Assembly: GCA_022766795.1 (NCBI GenBank)
Contig: JALEPE010000086.1
Coordinates: 1 to 20,085, forward strand
Length of the DNA: 20,085 bases
Direction of reading: 5' to 3'
DNA from: Helicobacter sp.
GTDB lineage: Bacteria > Campylobacterota > Campylobacteria > Campylobacterales > Helicobacteraceae
Of the stretch, positions 8,985 through 15,499 are shown piece after piece; within the stretch, counting starts at the first letter, position 1; the number at the start of each line of letters is the position of its first letter. The translations under genes and the position numbers were made by a program. The notes beneath the pieces were generated by a model that saw only the letters and a list, made by a program, of their open reading frames with translations, was not told the DNA's origin and ran no database searches.

Positions 8985-8993
8985 TGTTATAAT
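8985..8993 (+). promoter_or_regulatory. Extended -10 promoter of the glycosyltransferase/FkbM unit
   Basis: TGT followed by a perfect TATAAT (8988-8993) makes an extended -10. It lies about 20 bases upstream of the ATG at 9015, just after the AAA gene ends. An AAGGAG ribosome site is at 9003-9008. The glycan unit is therefore transcribed independently of the upstream block. Confidence 0.7.
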
Positions 8994-9014
8994 TACGAAA
9001 CTTAAGGAGAGAAA

Positions 9015-10430
9015 ATGGCGAAAACTAAAACAGCAGAAACAACCAAAACACCTAAAGCAACAAAAACAACAACAAAAGCGCGAGAAAAGCATTTGCCAAA
9101 AGTTGGAATCGTCATTCCTGTGTATAATACGCCTATCACGTATTTTAGGGAATGTGTGGAATCTGCACTCAACCAAGATTATCAAGACTTAGAGATTTTA
9201 ATTATCCACGATGGTCATTATGCGCCTTGTGTGGAAGTATCCTTAGAATATGCCACAAAAGATCCGCGCATAAGCGTGATTGTCAAGCCATTAAACGAGG
9301 GTGTATCTATTGCTAGAAATATTGGGATTGATTATTTTGGTAATGTTTTTAATTTTCAAAAAAAGGAATCGCAGGGCAATTTAAGTGTATTTAATATAGA
9401 AGGTGCAAATCCTTTTGGAATCGGGGCAGTGTATAAGCAGACAAAGGCTGCTAAGGGTGGGCTAACTCCAAGTGCTATTGGCTATATTTACTTTTTGGAT
9501 TCTGATGATATATGCCAAAGCAATTTAGTAAGCCGCTCTGTGCAATGTGCAAAAGGCAATAGTTTGGTATGGTTTAATTTCAATAAAATGAGTGATGAGG
9601 GTGTGTTACATTTAGGCGAGCATATTAAGGATTTAGGAATTCTAAAGCCAGAGCGCGCCATTACGCCCGCGGATTGGCTAAAGCATAGTGTGGATACAGG
9701 CTGTGGTTCGGCGATTTTTGTGTGGCAGGTTTTCATTGATTTTAAATTTTTGCAAGATATTAAGCTTAGATTCTTAAATCAGGTGATGCGTGAGGATAAT
9801 CTCTTTGGCGTGTGCTTAATTTTGCAATGTAATACGATGTATATGTTGCCAGAAAAACTCATTAATTATCGTGTCCGCACCAATGGAGAAACAAATTACG
9901 CTAGCAATGCGGAGCAAGTATTTTTGCCCGGATTCTTGCGCCCACTTTTTGAAGCATTGGGTGGAGATTTGTTGCTTACCAAACATTTTTATGTGGCAGT
10001 GAGTTGGTTTATCCAAAAATTGTATTTTTTAGATTTTATTAAGTCGTTTAATGACACGCCAAATATGGAAGTGATTGTGACCGGATTTTTGAATCGTTTT
10101 AGGGAACAGACAATGGCATTTATCCATTTTCAAACGCAGTTGGGACCAGATTATTATTTTGATCTTGCGTTTAATGTATTTTTAAATATCATTAAGGAAA
10201 TGCCAAATTATGACCCTTATTATCGTCCTTTTGATAAACTTGCACATTATATTACTCAATGTGATGGTATGCAGCAAGAAACAATTAGACTGATTAAAGA
10301 AGTATTGGTGTGTGAAAATGAGATTATTAAGAACAAAAATCAAATAATTGAAGATTTACAAAAACAGCTTCAAGAGTTAGAATCGCGCAATATAGAGCTG
10401 AAAACGGCGAAGGCTAAAAGGGGTAAATAA
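9015..10430 (+). CDS. Family 2 (GT-A) glycosyltransferase
   Basis: A 471-residue sugar transferase, probably acting on surface glycans (LPS, capsule or glycoprotein). Residues 1-27 form a lysine/threonine/alanine tail encoded by A-rich, repetitive DNA. The GT-A core begins at VGIVIPVYNTP, with ALNQDYQDLEILIIHDG, then NEGVSIARNIGID. An insertion of about 50 residues (about 105-155) separates this from the metal-binding DSDD motif (YIYFLDSDD). The C-terminal region is long. The last 50 residues are rich in E, K, N and Q and look like a coiled coil. AAGGAG lies ahead of the ATG. The stop overlaps the next ATG by one base (TAATG), so the FkbM gene is coupled to it. Donor and acceptor are unknown. 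Confidence 0.9.
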   Translation: MAKTKTAETTKTPKATKTTTKAREKHLPKVGIVIPVYNTPITYFRECVESALNQDYQDLEILIIHDGHYAPCVEVSLEYATKDPRISVIVKPLNEGVSIARNIGIDYFGNVFNFQKKESQGNLSVFNIEGANPFGIGAVYKQTKAAKGGLTPSAIGYIYFLDSDDICQSNLVSRSVQCAKGNSLVWFNFNKMSDEGVLHLGEHIKDLGILKPERAITPADWLKHSVDTGCGSAIFVWQVFIDFKFLQDIKLRFLNQVMREDNLFGVCLILQCNTMYMLPEKLINYRVRTNGETNYASNAEQVFLPGFLRPLFEALGGDLLLTKHFYVAVSWFIQKLYFLDFIKSFNDTPNMEVIVTGFLNRFREQTMAFIHFQTQLGPDYYFDLAFNVFLNIIKEMPNYDPYYRPFDKLAHYITQCDGMQQETIRLIKEVLVCENEIIKNKNQIIEDLQKQLQELESRNIELKTAKAKRGK

Positions 10431-11372
10431 TGGCGCAAAATGGACATAATTTTGGCTTAGTGGCAAATTGGCAAATGCAAGTGGATTTTGTCAAAGAAAT
10501 GTTAGAGGATTCTAAATTTCTAGAAAAACTTGTCCTTTTAACACAAGGCTTGGATAAAGAGAGCATTACGACAATCTACCGCGTTATTTCGCGTTTAAGA
10601 ATTGCTGTCTGCAATCAACAAAATATCACGCAATTAAACGCAGATGAAATTGATATGCTTCATAGAATCCACACAGAGTTTTATCCCAATATTTTTGAGA
10701 TTTTACCGGGGCAGTTGTATTACTATGATGGCTATTATCTCCCGTTTCAAATGTTTCACGAATCGGTGTTTTGGTATCATTTGGGGCTTAGTGTGCGGGG
10801 GGGCTATTTGTAACTTAAAAGCCCTAGAAAACAAAGACATTATTGACGCTGGTGCTTATATTGGGGATAGTGCGCTGATTTTGCAAGAATACACACGCAA
10901 GAAAGTCTATGCCTTTGAAGCGGTGCAATCAAACTATGATGCAATGCTAATGACAATTAAACTTAATGAGGCAAAACGCATTGTACCTGTGCATAAGGGC
11001 TTGGGAGCAAAGCAATCTAAAGAGAAAATTGGCATTCAGGGTGCAGGCTCAAGCGTGGTGTTGCCTAATAATGGTGTATATGAAGAGATTGAAATTATCC
11101 CGCTAGATTCCTTTGTGCGAGAGAAAAAGCTCCAAGTTGGCTTTATCAAGGTGGATATTGAGGGCTTTGAACAAGAATTTTTAAAGGGCGCAAAAGAAAC
11201 AATCGTAGAGCAAAAACCGGCAATGCTTATTAGTCTATACCACAAATATAGCGATTTTTTTGATATTAAACCAATGTTAGAATCGTGGAATCTAGGCTAT
11301 CAGTTTAAAGTTATAAAACCCATTGACCATAATGTTAGTGGAGAAACTGCGCTATACTGCGAAGTGCGGTAA
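10430..11372 (+). pseudogene. FkbM family methyltransferase, split by a frameshift at a G7 tract (phase-off)
   Basis: An SAM-dependent methyltransferase in two frames. The first frame runs 10430-10813 (127 residues) and ends soon after the tract at 10797-10803. The second, read through to 11372, carries the catalytic fold: DIIDAGAYIGDSALIL (SAM-binding loop), VYAFEAV, then IIPLDSFV and FIKVDIEGFEQEFL, the FkbM signature. Removing one G, or adding two, joins the frames into one protein of about 313 residues with no other change (…LSVRGAICNLKALENKDIIDAG). FkbM enzymes O-methylate sugars, and the glycosyltransferase directly upstream fits a surface-glycan role. As read, the gene is off. A true inactivating mutation or an assembly error in the G run are the alternatives. 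Confidence 0.88.
10797..10803 (+). repeat. Homopolymeric G7 tract in the FkbM gene
   Basis: Seven G in a row, the longest G or C run I see in the window, sit exactly at the point where the reading frame breaks. Homopolymeric G tracts drive phase variation by slipped-strand mispairing in Helicobacter and Campylobacter. The out-of-frame stop (TAA) follows within ten bases. Confidence 0.85.
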
Positions 11373-11732
11373 GATTCTATACTCTGTGATTGTGAGAAAT
11401 TTGCAGAATCTCGTAGCAATTTATGATTTTGAATTATTTTAAAAACCATTGTTTGATTTACTTTTTGTATCATTATGGATTAGACAATGTGAGCGCGTAT
11501 TATGTAGGCAACTCGCCCAAATCTTTGCGGATTGTGCATTTTGGCTAATACCTCGCAATAACAAAAAGTGAAGAACAATGAAGGATCTTTGCAATAGTGC
11601 AGTAGCCATTTTAGCAATGAAATTGCACAATAACAAAGCGGAATCGCGAATTTTTGCATAGATTTTCACAATTCCTTTATCTTTGCGTTAAAATGCGCTA
11701 CACTTCTAACCAAACAATATTAGGCGATTTTT
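11373..11732. other. Gene-free gap with decayed repeat sequence
   Basis: No credible coding region lies in these 360 bases. Scattered pieces resemble the palindromic repeat of the window: ATTATGGATT from about 11473, and ATTGTGC with CTCGCAATAA at about 11530-11561. A further GCAATGAAATTGCAC piece lies near 11614. They are more decayed than the copies near the chemoreceptor and the tRNA. The last 50 bases hold the transporter promoter. Confidence 0.6.
11689..11704 (+). promoter_or_regulatory. Probable -10 region of the NSS transporter gene
   Basis: There are two candidate -10 boxes, TAAAAT (11689-11694) and TACACT (11699-11704), 29-45 bases upstream of the ATG at 11733. The second gives a normal leader of about 20 bases. 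A weak ribosome site (TTAGGCG) precedes the start. Sequence alone does not decide between the two boxes. Confidence 0.4.
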
Positions 11733-13058
11733 ATGGCAAGATTTTCTAAAACGGGATTCGTCCTATCAACAGCGGGGAGTGCAATCGGGTTAGGCGGAAT
11801 TTGGAGCTTTCCATACTTAGTGGGGCAAAATGGTGGGTTTGCCTTTGTGCTTGTGTTTGTGCTGGCTTTTTTGGTATTTGGCGTGAGTGTGTTTATTGTA
11901 GAAATGCTTTTTGGTCGGGCGAGTGAGCAAAATGCAATCAAAACCTTTGAGGAATTTGCGCCGAGTCAGTTAAAATTCCTAAAATATGGCGGATTTATGG
12001 TTATTTCTGGCGTATTGATTTTTTCCTTTTATGTCGTGGTGTTGGGTTGGCTAACGCATTATATGTTTTTAAGTTTATTAGGACTACCGACAACCTTAGA
12101 GGGTGCAAAAGGCTTATGGGGAGATTTTGTAACAAATCAAATACTATGGCAAATGCTTTGGCATTTAGTCATTGTCGTGATTTGCGCGTATATTTTAAAC
12201 CGCGGTGTAAAGGCTGGGATTGAGAAGTTAAATCTTATTTTAATGCCATTGTTGCTATTTATTTTTCTAGGATTGTTAGTGTATTCTATGGTGCAAGAGG
12301 CATTTTGGGATTCTTTTAAATTCCTTTTCTACCCTGATTTTAGCAAAATTAATTCTGAAGTGATTGTTAAAGCGATTGGACAGGCGTTTTTCTCGCTATC
12401 TTTGGGTGTGGGTATGATTTTGACTTATTCTAATTCATTGCCAAAGCACGGGAATTTTATGCGTTTTGCGGTCATTGTTGCGTTGCTTAACTTTTTCTTT
12501 GCTTTGGTAGCTGGACTTGTGATTTTTACCTTTATTTTTGGCTATGGTGCAGAGCCCACAGAGGGCGTTGGCTTAGTTTTTGTATCACTTCCACTGATTT
12601 TTGCAAATATGGGAACTAGCGGAATTGTTATCGCCTTTTTATTTTTTGTGGCACTTATTTTTGCGGGAATTACTTCCGCAGTTTCTATGCTAGAACCCTT
12701 AAATAGCTATTTGATTGAAAATTTTGATATGAAACGTTCTAGAGCAAATTTAGTCAGTGTGTTGTGCGCGTATTTGCTAGGTATTTTGGTGTTGCTAAGC
12801 AATACGACATTATTTTCAGCGGACTTGACATTTTTTGGCAAAGGGTTATTTGAGTGGTTTGCGTATATTACAAGCTCATTTATGCTGCCATTGGCTGGTG
12901 TATTTATGTGTGTATATATGGGCTGGATTTTAAAAAAAGATCGCGTGTATGCAATGAGTGAGGGGCATTTGCAAGGAATATATTTTGAGATTTGGTATTT
13001 CATTATTCGTTTTATTGCGCCCTTAGGGATTCTGCTAGCGATGATTAATTTGATTTAG
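11733..13058 (+). CDS. NSS family sodium-dependent transporter (LeuT fold), atypical signature
   Basis: A 441-residue inner-membrane symporter of the neurotransmitter:sodium symporter family, with about 11 helices. Bacterial members import amino acids with sodium. The family signature in helix 1 reads GSAIGLGGIWSFPYL where relatives have GSAIGLGNIWRFPY: the sodium-site Asn (LeuT N27) is Gly22 and the outer-gate Arg (LeuT R30) is Ser25. In helix 10, FAYITSSFMLPLAG aligns with the usual FDF..S..LPLGG, so the Asp partner of that Arg (LeuT D404) is Ala377. The second sodium site in helix 8 (AGITS) looks intact. Substrate is unknown. The downstream membrane gene follows after seven bases. Confidence 0.92.
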   Translation: MARFSKTGFVLSTAGSAIGLGGIWSFPYLVGQNGGFAFVLVFVLAFLVFGVSVFIVEMLFGRASEQNAIKTFEEFAPSQLKFLKYGGFMVISGVLIFSFYVVVLGWLTHYMFLSLLGLPTTLEGAKGLWGDFVTNQILWQMLWHLVIVVICAYILNRGVKAGIEKLNLILMPLLLFIFLGLLVYSMVQEAFWDSFKFLFYPDFSKINSEVIVKAIGQAFFSLSLGVGMILTYSNSLPKHGNFMRFAVIVALLNFFFALVAGLVIFTFIFGYGAEPTEGVGLVFVSLPLIFANMGTSGIVIAFLFFVALIFAGITSAVSMLEPLNSYLIENFDMKRSRANLVSVLCAYLLGILVLLSNTTLFSADLTFFGKGLFEWFAYITSSFMLPLAGVFMCVYMGWILKKDRVYAMSEGHLQGIYFEIWYFIIRFIAPLGILLAMINLI

Positions 13059-13065
13059 GCATAGA

Positions 13066-13512
13066 TTGGATTTTGTAGAATCGCTAGGTTTATTGGGGTT
13101 ATTTGTTATATGTCTTTTGGCAAGCAGCCTCTATCCGCTAGGTTCGGAAGCTTTTGTGGTGGGATTTCTAGCATTGGATTATTCTTGGTGGATTGTGTGG
13201 ATTGTCGCGACATTGGGCAATACATTTGGCGCATTAACCACCTATGGAATCGGGTATTTTGGTAATTCTTTGTGTCAGACGCACTTTAAAGGGGCGTATG
13301 AAAAACTTTATCGCTACGAAAAAGGAATTCAAAAAAGAGGCTTTATCTATGCGTTTTTTAGCTTTTTGCCCTTGGTAGGCGATGTTTTTGCGCTTGGGCT
13401 TGGTGTATATAAATATTCTTGGCTTAAGGCGATTATTTTTATTGCACTGGGCAAAGGTGCGCGATATTTATTTGTGATTGCAATATATTTGAAGTATCAA
13501 GCAATATTTTAA
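13066..13512 (+). CDS. YqaA/DedA-like (SNARE-associated) membrane protein
   Basis: A 148-residue polytopic inner-membrane protein with four or so hydrophobic segments. LLASSLYPLGSEAFVVGFL, then TLGNTFGALTTYGIGYFG and FLPLVGDVFALGLGV, match the YqaA branch of the DedA superfamily, some members of which are lipid flippases. The GxxxG-rich turn and the conserved proline-glycine region are present. The only plausible start is a TTG at 13066, with AGG at 13057-13059 at suitable spacing. It sits seven bases behind the transporter gene and is probably co-transcribed with it. Its function in this organism is not readable from the sequence. Confidence 0.82.
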   Translation: MDFVESLGLLGLFVICLLASSLYPLGSEAFVVGFLALDYSWWIVWIVATLGNTFGALTTYGIGYFGNSLCQTHFKGAYEKLYRYEKGIQKRGFIYAFFSFLPLVGDVFALGLGVYKYSWLKAIIFIALGKGARYLFVIAIYLKYQAIF

Positions 13513-13522
13513 GATTTTTGAG

Positions 13523-13553
13523 TTTGCGATTCCATATTATGAGGAATCGCAAA
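13523..13553. terminator. Bidirectional hairpin terminator between convergent genes
   Basis: TTTGCGATTCC (13523-13533) pairs perfectly with GGAATCGCAAA (13543-13553) around a 9-base loop. The hairpin lies between the yqaA-like stop (13512, plus) and the thioredoxin stop (13579, minus), with A/T tracts on both sides. It probably ends transcription in both directions. Confidence 0.85.
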
Positions 13554-13578
13554 ATTTTGGGGACTAGAATTGTGTTTT

Positions 13579-13899
13579 TTAAGCTTCCAATGCAGCTTTA
13601 ATGGCATTCTCAATGAGCGGTTTAGAGTTTGGTTCCACTAAACGCTCACCGACTTCTACACCATTTTTATAAAAGATAAATGTTGGGATTCTGCGCACCC
13701 CAAGCTCATCTTTTAATGCTTCCTCTTCGTCTGCCATTATCATAAAGAATTTTACTTGTGCGCCATATTCTTGCACAAGTATTCCTACGATTGGCTCAAT
13801 TTTACGGCAATCAGGACACCAAGGTGCTCCTACAGCAATCGCACACACACCATCTTTTATTGCGTTTTTAAAAGTTTCTTTTGTTAATTTTTCTAACAT
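13579..13899 (-). CDS. Thioredoxin-family protein with CPDC active site (Trx2-like)
   Basis: A 106-residue cytosolic thiol-disulfide protein. The active site is W27-C-P-D-C31 rather than the standard WCGPC, and the cis-proline is in RRIPTFIFYKNG. The fold length is standard and there is no signal peptide. Helicobacter pylori has a second thioredoxin, Trx2, with the same CPDC site, which is my closest recollection. AAGGAG stands a good distance ahead of the ATG. yebC lies upstream on the same strand across a 90-base gap, so co-transcription is possible. The CPDC site should change the redox potential relative to the usual CGPC. Confidence 0.92.
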   Translation of the reverse strand: MLEKLTKETFKNAIKDGVCAIAVGAPWCPDCRKIEPIVGILVQEYGAQVKFFMIMADEEEALKDELGVRRIPTFIFYKNGVEVGERLVEPNSKPLIENAIKAALEA

Positions 13900-13989
13900 A
13901 ATAACTCCTTACAAATTTTTGCAGGCGTATTTTGAAATAATTTTGCTTAAGTTTTTAATAACACCATAAAACGCAAGTAACAATGTTAC

Positions 13990-14703
13990 CTAAGCAATAT
14001 TTGTAAAAACTGCTTGCACATCGTCGTCATCTTCTATTTTGTCAAGCAATTTTTCAATATCAATGAGTTGCTCTTCGCTAAATTCTACAGGATTTGTTGC
14101 GATTCTCTCTAACGCAGCTTTTTTAACATCTGCGTGGATAGATTCTAGGGCTTGCGCAAGCGACCCAAAGCTTGTATAATCCCCATAAATATGAATAATA
14201 TCCTCATCAACTTCCATAGAATCCAATCCTGCGTCAATGAGGTTTAGCTCTAATTCCTCCAAATCTGCGATTCCGTCTTTGCTGATTTCAAAGTGTGCCT
14301 TGCGTGAGAACATAAATTCCAAAGAATTGTTTGTTAGCATTTGTCCGCCGAGTTTATTGGCATAGCTTTTGAGATTTGCAACTGTGCGCGTAGTGTTATC
14401 TGTCGCACATTCTACGAAAAATAATGCGCCGTGTGGAGCTTTAATTTCGTAATTCACTTCTGTGATTTGGATTCCATCTTTGCCTAACGCCCTTTTAATC
14501 GCAGCTTCAATATTATCCTTTGGCATATTTTGCGCTTTTGCTGCTAAAATTGCCGTGCGGAGCTTTGAATTCATATCTGGATCGCCACTACCACCTTCTT
14601 TAACAGCGATACTAATTGCTTTTCCTAATTTTGGAAAAAGTTTAGACATTTTATCCCAACGTTTCTCTTTGCTGGCTCTGCGGTATTCAAACGCTCTTCC
14701 CAT
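13990..14703 (-). CDS. yebC: YebC/PmpR family regulatory or translation factor
   Basis: A 237-residue cytosolic protein of the YebC/TACO1 family. The N-terminus (GRAFEYRRASKEKRWDKMSK) and the block AAKAQNMPKDNIEAAIKRALG are diagnostic. The later acidic domain, ending in IEDDDDVQAVF, is also typical. Members have been described as transcriptional regulators and, more recently, as factors that help ribosomes through difficult peptide stretches such as prolines. AAGG lies ahead of the ATG. The gene is divergent from the tRNA-Asn gene. Full length, with no oddity seen. Confidence 0.96.
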   Translation of the reverse strand: MGRAFEYRRASKEKRWDKMSKLFPKLGKAISIAVKEGGSGDPDMNSKLRTAILAAKAQNMPKDNIEAAIKRALGKDGIQITEVNYEIKAPHGALFFVECATDNTTRTVANLKSYANKLGGQMLTNNSLEFMFSRKAHFEISKDGIADLEELELNLIDAGLDSMEVDEDIIHIYGDYTSFGSLAQALESIHADVKKAALERIATNPVEFSEEQLIDIEKLLDKIEDDDDVQAVFTNIA

Positions 14704-14735
14704 AAATAACCTTACAATGTGGATTTGAAAGTGGA

Positions 14736-14741
14736 ATTGTA
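14736..14741 (-). promoter_or_regulatory. Possible -10 box of yebC
   Basis: Read on the minus strand this is TACAAT after an AT-rich stretch, 33 bases ahead of the yebC ATG. No -35 is clear. It is back to back with the tRNA promoter. Confidence 0.35.
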
Positions 14742-14794
14742 ATATTTTAAAGTTTAAAAATCCTAAACATTTACAAAAATTTTTATAAAATCCC

Positions 14795-14823
14795 TTGACA
14801 TAGGATTTTGATTGTTATATAAT
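14795..14823 (+). promoter_or_regulatory. Sigma-70 promoter of tRNA-Asn
   Basis: A consensus TTGACA (14795-14800) and TATAAT (14818-14823) are separated by exactly 17 bases, about 30 bases upstream of the tRNA. A perfect -35 is uncommon in this group and fits a strong stable-RNA promoter. Confidence 0.88.
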
Positions 14824-14852
14824 CTCACTTCATTTTTAATGAGCTTTCTTAT

Positions 14853-14927
14853 TCCGGATTAGCTCAGCGGTAGAGTAGGCGGCTGTTAACCGCTTGGTCG
14901 TAGGTTCGAATCCTACATCCGGAGCCA
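14853..14927 (+). tRNA. tRNA-Asn (GUU)
   Basis: A complete 75-base cloverleaf with encoded CCA. The acceptor arms TCCGGAT (14853-14859) and ATCCGGA (14917-14923) pair fully. The D arm has AGCTCAGCGGTAGAGT. The anticodon loop CTGTTAA carries GTT at 14885-14887, and the T loop is GGTTCGAATCC. Discriminator G precedes CCA (14925-14927). It is the only RNA gene I can support. The 3' end borders the repeat-rich zone. Confidence 0.98.
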
Positions 14928-15065
14928 CTTTTACTTCTTAGATTTTTTAAATTTTGAAATGCTATCAGTTTTTTATTATATGTGTCGCACTAATCCTACA
15001 AATCTATAATCTTACACATAGAAAATCTCTGCAATGGAATATTTGGAAATTTAAAGAAATGCAAA

Positions 15066-15109
15066 ATTATAGATTACCACGAGAGTTTTGCAAATTTTCT
15101 CGCAATGAC
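15066..15109 (+). repeat. Palindromic intergenic repeat, copy 3
   Basis: The copy begins ATTATAGATTACCAC and ends CTCGCAATGAC. The ten bases around its left end (GCAAAATTAT from 15061) also match those before copy 1 at 2073, so the repeat unit may extend a little further left. Confidence 0.7.
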
Positions 15110-15136
15110 GCAGTGGTTAGGTTTCCTGTTGCATTT

Positions 15137-15272
15137 TTAAATTTCCTTTATCTCGTATTCAATCTTTGCAGAATTTAGGGCATTGGGGATTATGTCAAAT
15201 TTCTCCTTTGACGCTTCAAAATACACAGAGATTCCACAATCGCTTGAAAACTCACGCGGTGTTGGCATAAGA
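15137..15272 (-). pseudogene. 3' remnant of a DUF3343 gene (truncated duplicate)
   Basis: Read on the minus strand this encodes MPTPREFSSDCGISVYFE and then a C-terminal half ending EYEIKEI and a stop. It matches residues from about 30 onward of the intact DUF3343 protein at 16716-16943. The 5' third of the gene is missing: homology stops at about 15272, where copy 4 of the palindromic repeat begins about 25 bases further on. Bases 15215-15267 are identical to 16800-16852 (53 of 53), while the sequence on the C-terminal side is clearly diverged (for example NALNSAKIEYEIKEI against NALDGAKIEYEIKES). It has no start codon or ribosome site of its own, and the short open frame running through the repeat is fortuitous. 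Confidence 0.85.
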
Positions 15273-15298
15273 CGATAGCAAACGAAGCATTCATTTTT

Positions 15299-15343
15299 GT
15301 CATTGCGAGATTCTGTGTTAGCGGAATCGTAGCAATCCATAAT
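15299..15343 (-). repeat. Palindromic intergenic repeat, copy 4 (inverted)
   Basis: In plus orientation it reads GTCATTGCGAG at the left and GCAATCCATAAT at the right, which is the reverse complement of the consensus ends. It borders the broken 5' edge of the DUF3343 remnant. Confidence 0.75.
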
Positions 15344-15379
15344 CTTACAAAAAGTAAATCATTAAAAGCAAGGTAAAAA

Positions 15380-15420
15380 ATTATAGATTGCCACAACTTC
15401 TAGTGAGGCTTCACAATGAT
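15380..15420 (+). repeat. Palindromic intergenic repeat, copy 5
   Basis: ATTATAGATTGCCAC at the left and TTCACAATGAT at the right, with an inner imperfect arm (ACTTCTAGTGAGGCTTC). The right end is slightly diverged from TCGCAATGAC. Confidence 0.65.
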
Positions 15421-15449
15421 GAAGGGAGAAGCTAAAAATGAATCTAAAG

Positions 15450-15495
15450 TTGTAGATTACTTCGTTTGTTTCGCTTTCTCACAACGAAGCGGTGG
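15450..15495 (+). repeat. Palindromic intergenic repeat, copy 6 (diverged)
   Basis: TTGTAGATTACTTCG at the left and CTCACAACGAAGCGGTGG at the right. The AGCGG tail is shared with copy 2. The arm CTTCG/CGAAG gives a hairpin. It ends just beyond the stop codon of the DUF2972-like gene. Confidence 0.55.
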
Positions 15496-15499
15496 AATC

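Larger units (their letters stand above)
14928..15499. other. Repeat-rich, gene-poor zone after tRNA-Asn
   Basis: These 570 bases hold no intact gene. They contain at least four copies of the palindromic repeat (15066-15109, 15299-15343 inverted, 15380-15420, 15450-15495) and the 3' remnant of a DUF3343 gene (15137-15272). Short open frames here are translations of the repeats. No hairpin-plus-T terminator is visible behind the tRNA. Confidence 0.75.

Noticed and set aside
10644..11372. Separate methyltransferase gene starting at ATG 10644
   Set aside because: The start lies in the wrong frame inside the first half of the FkbM gene and has no ribosome site. The two halves join perfectly by a one-base change at the G7 tract.
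11439..11669. Minus-strand open frame of 76 residues in the gap before the transporter
   Set aside because: It overlaps decayed repeat sequence and has no ribosome site or recognisable motif.
14853..14927. tRNA-Asn as an integration (att) site for a genomic island
   Set aside because: I see no direct repeat of the tRNA 3' end elsewhere in the window and no integrase gene. The accessory zone next to it is better explained by repeats and the DUF3343 recombination.
14954..15178. Plus-strand open frame of 74 residues behind the tRNA
   Set aside because: It is composed of repeat copy 3 and the antisense of the DUF3343 remnant. Nothing protein-like or conserved is visible.
15190..15396. Minus-strand open frame of 68 residues
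   Set aside because: It runs through repeat copies 4 and 5 and the DUF3343 remnant in another frame. No family resemblance or ribosome site.
15066..15495. CRISPR array, because repeats occur in series
   Set aside because: Copies are in both orientations, unequally spaced, variable in the centre and palindromic. There are no regular spacers and no cas genes.
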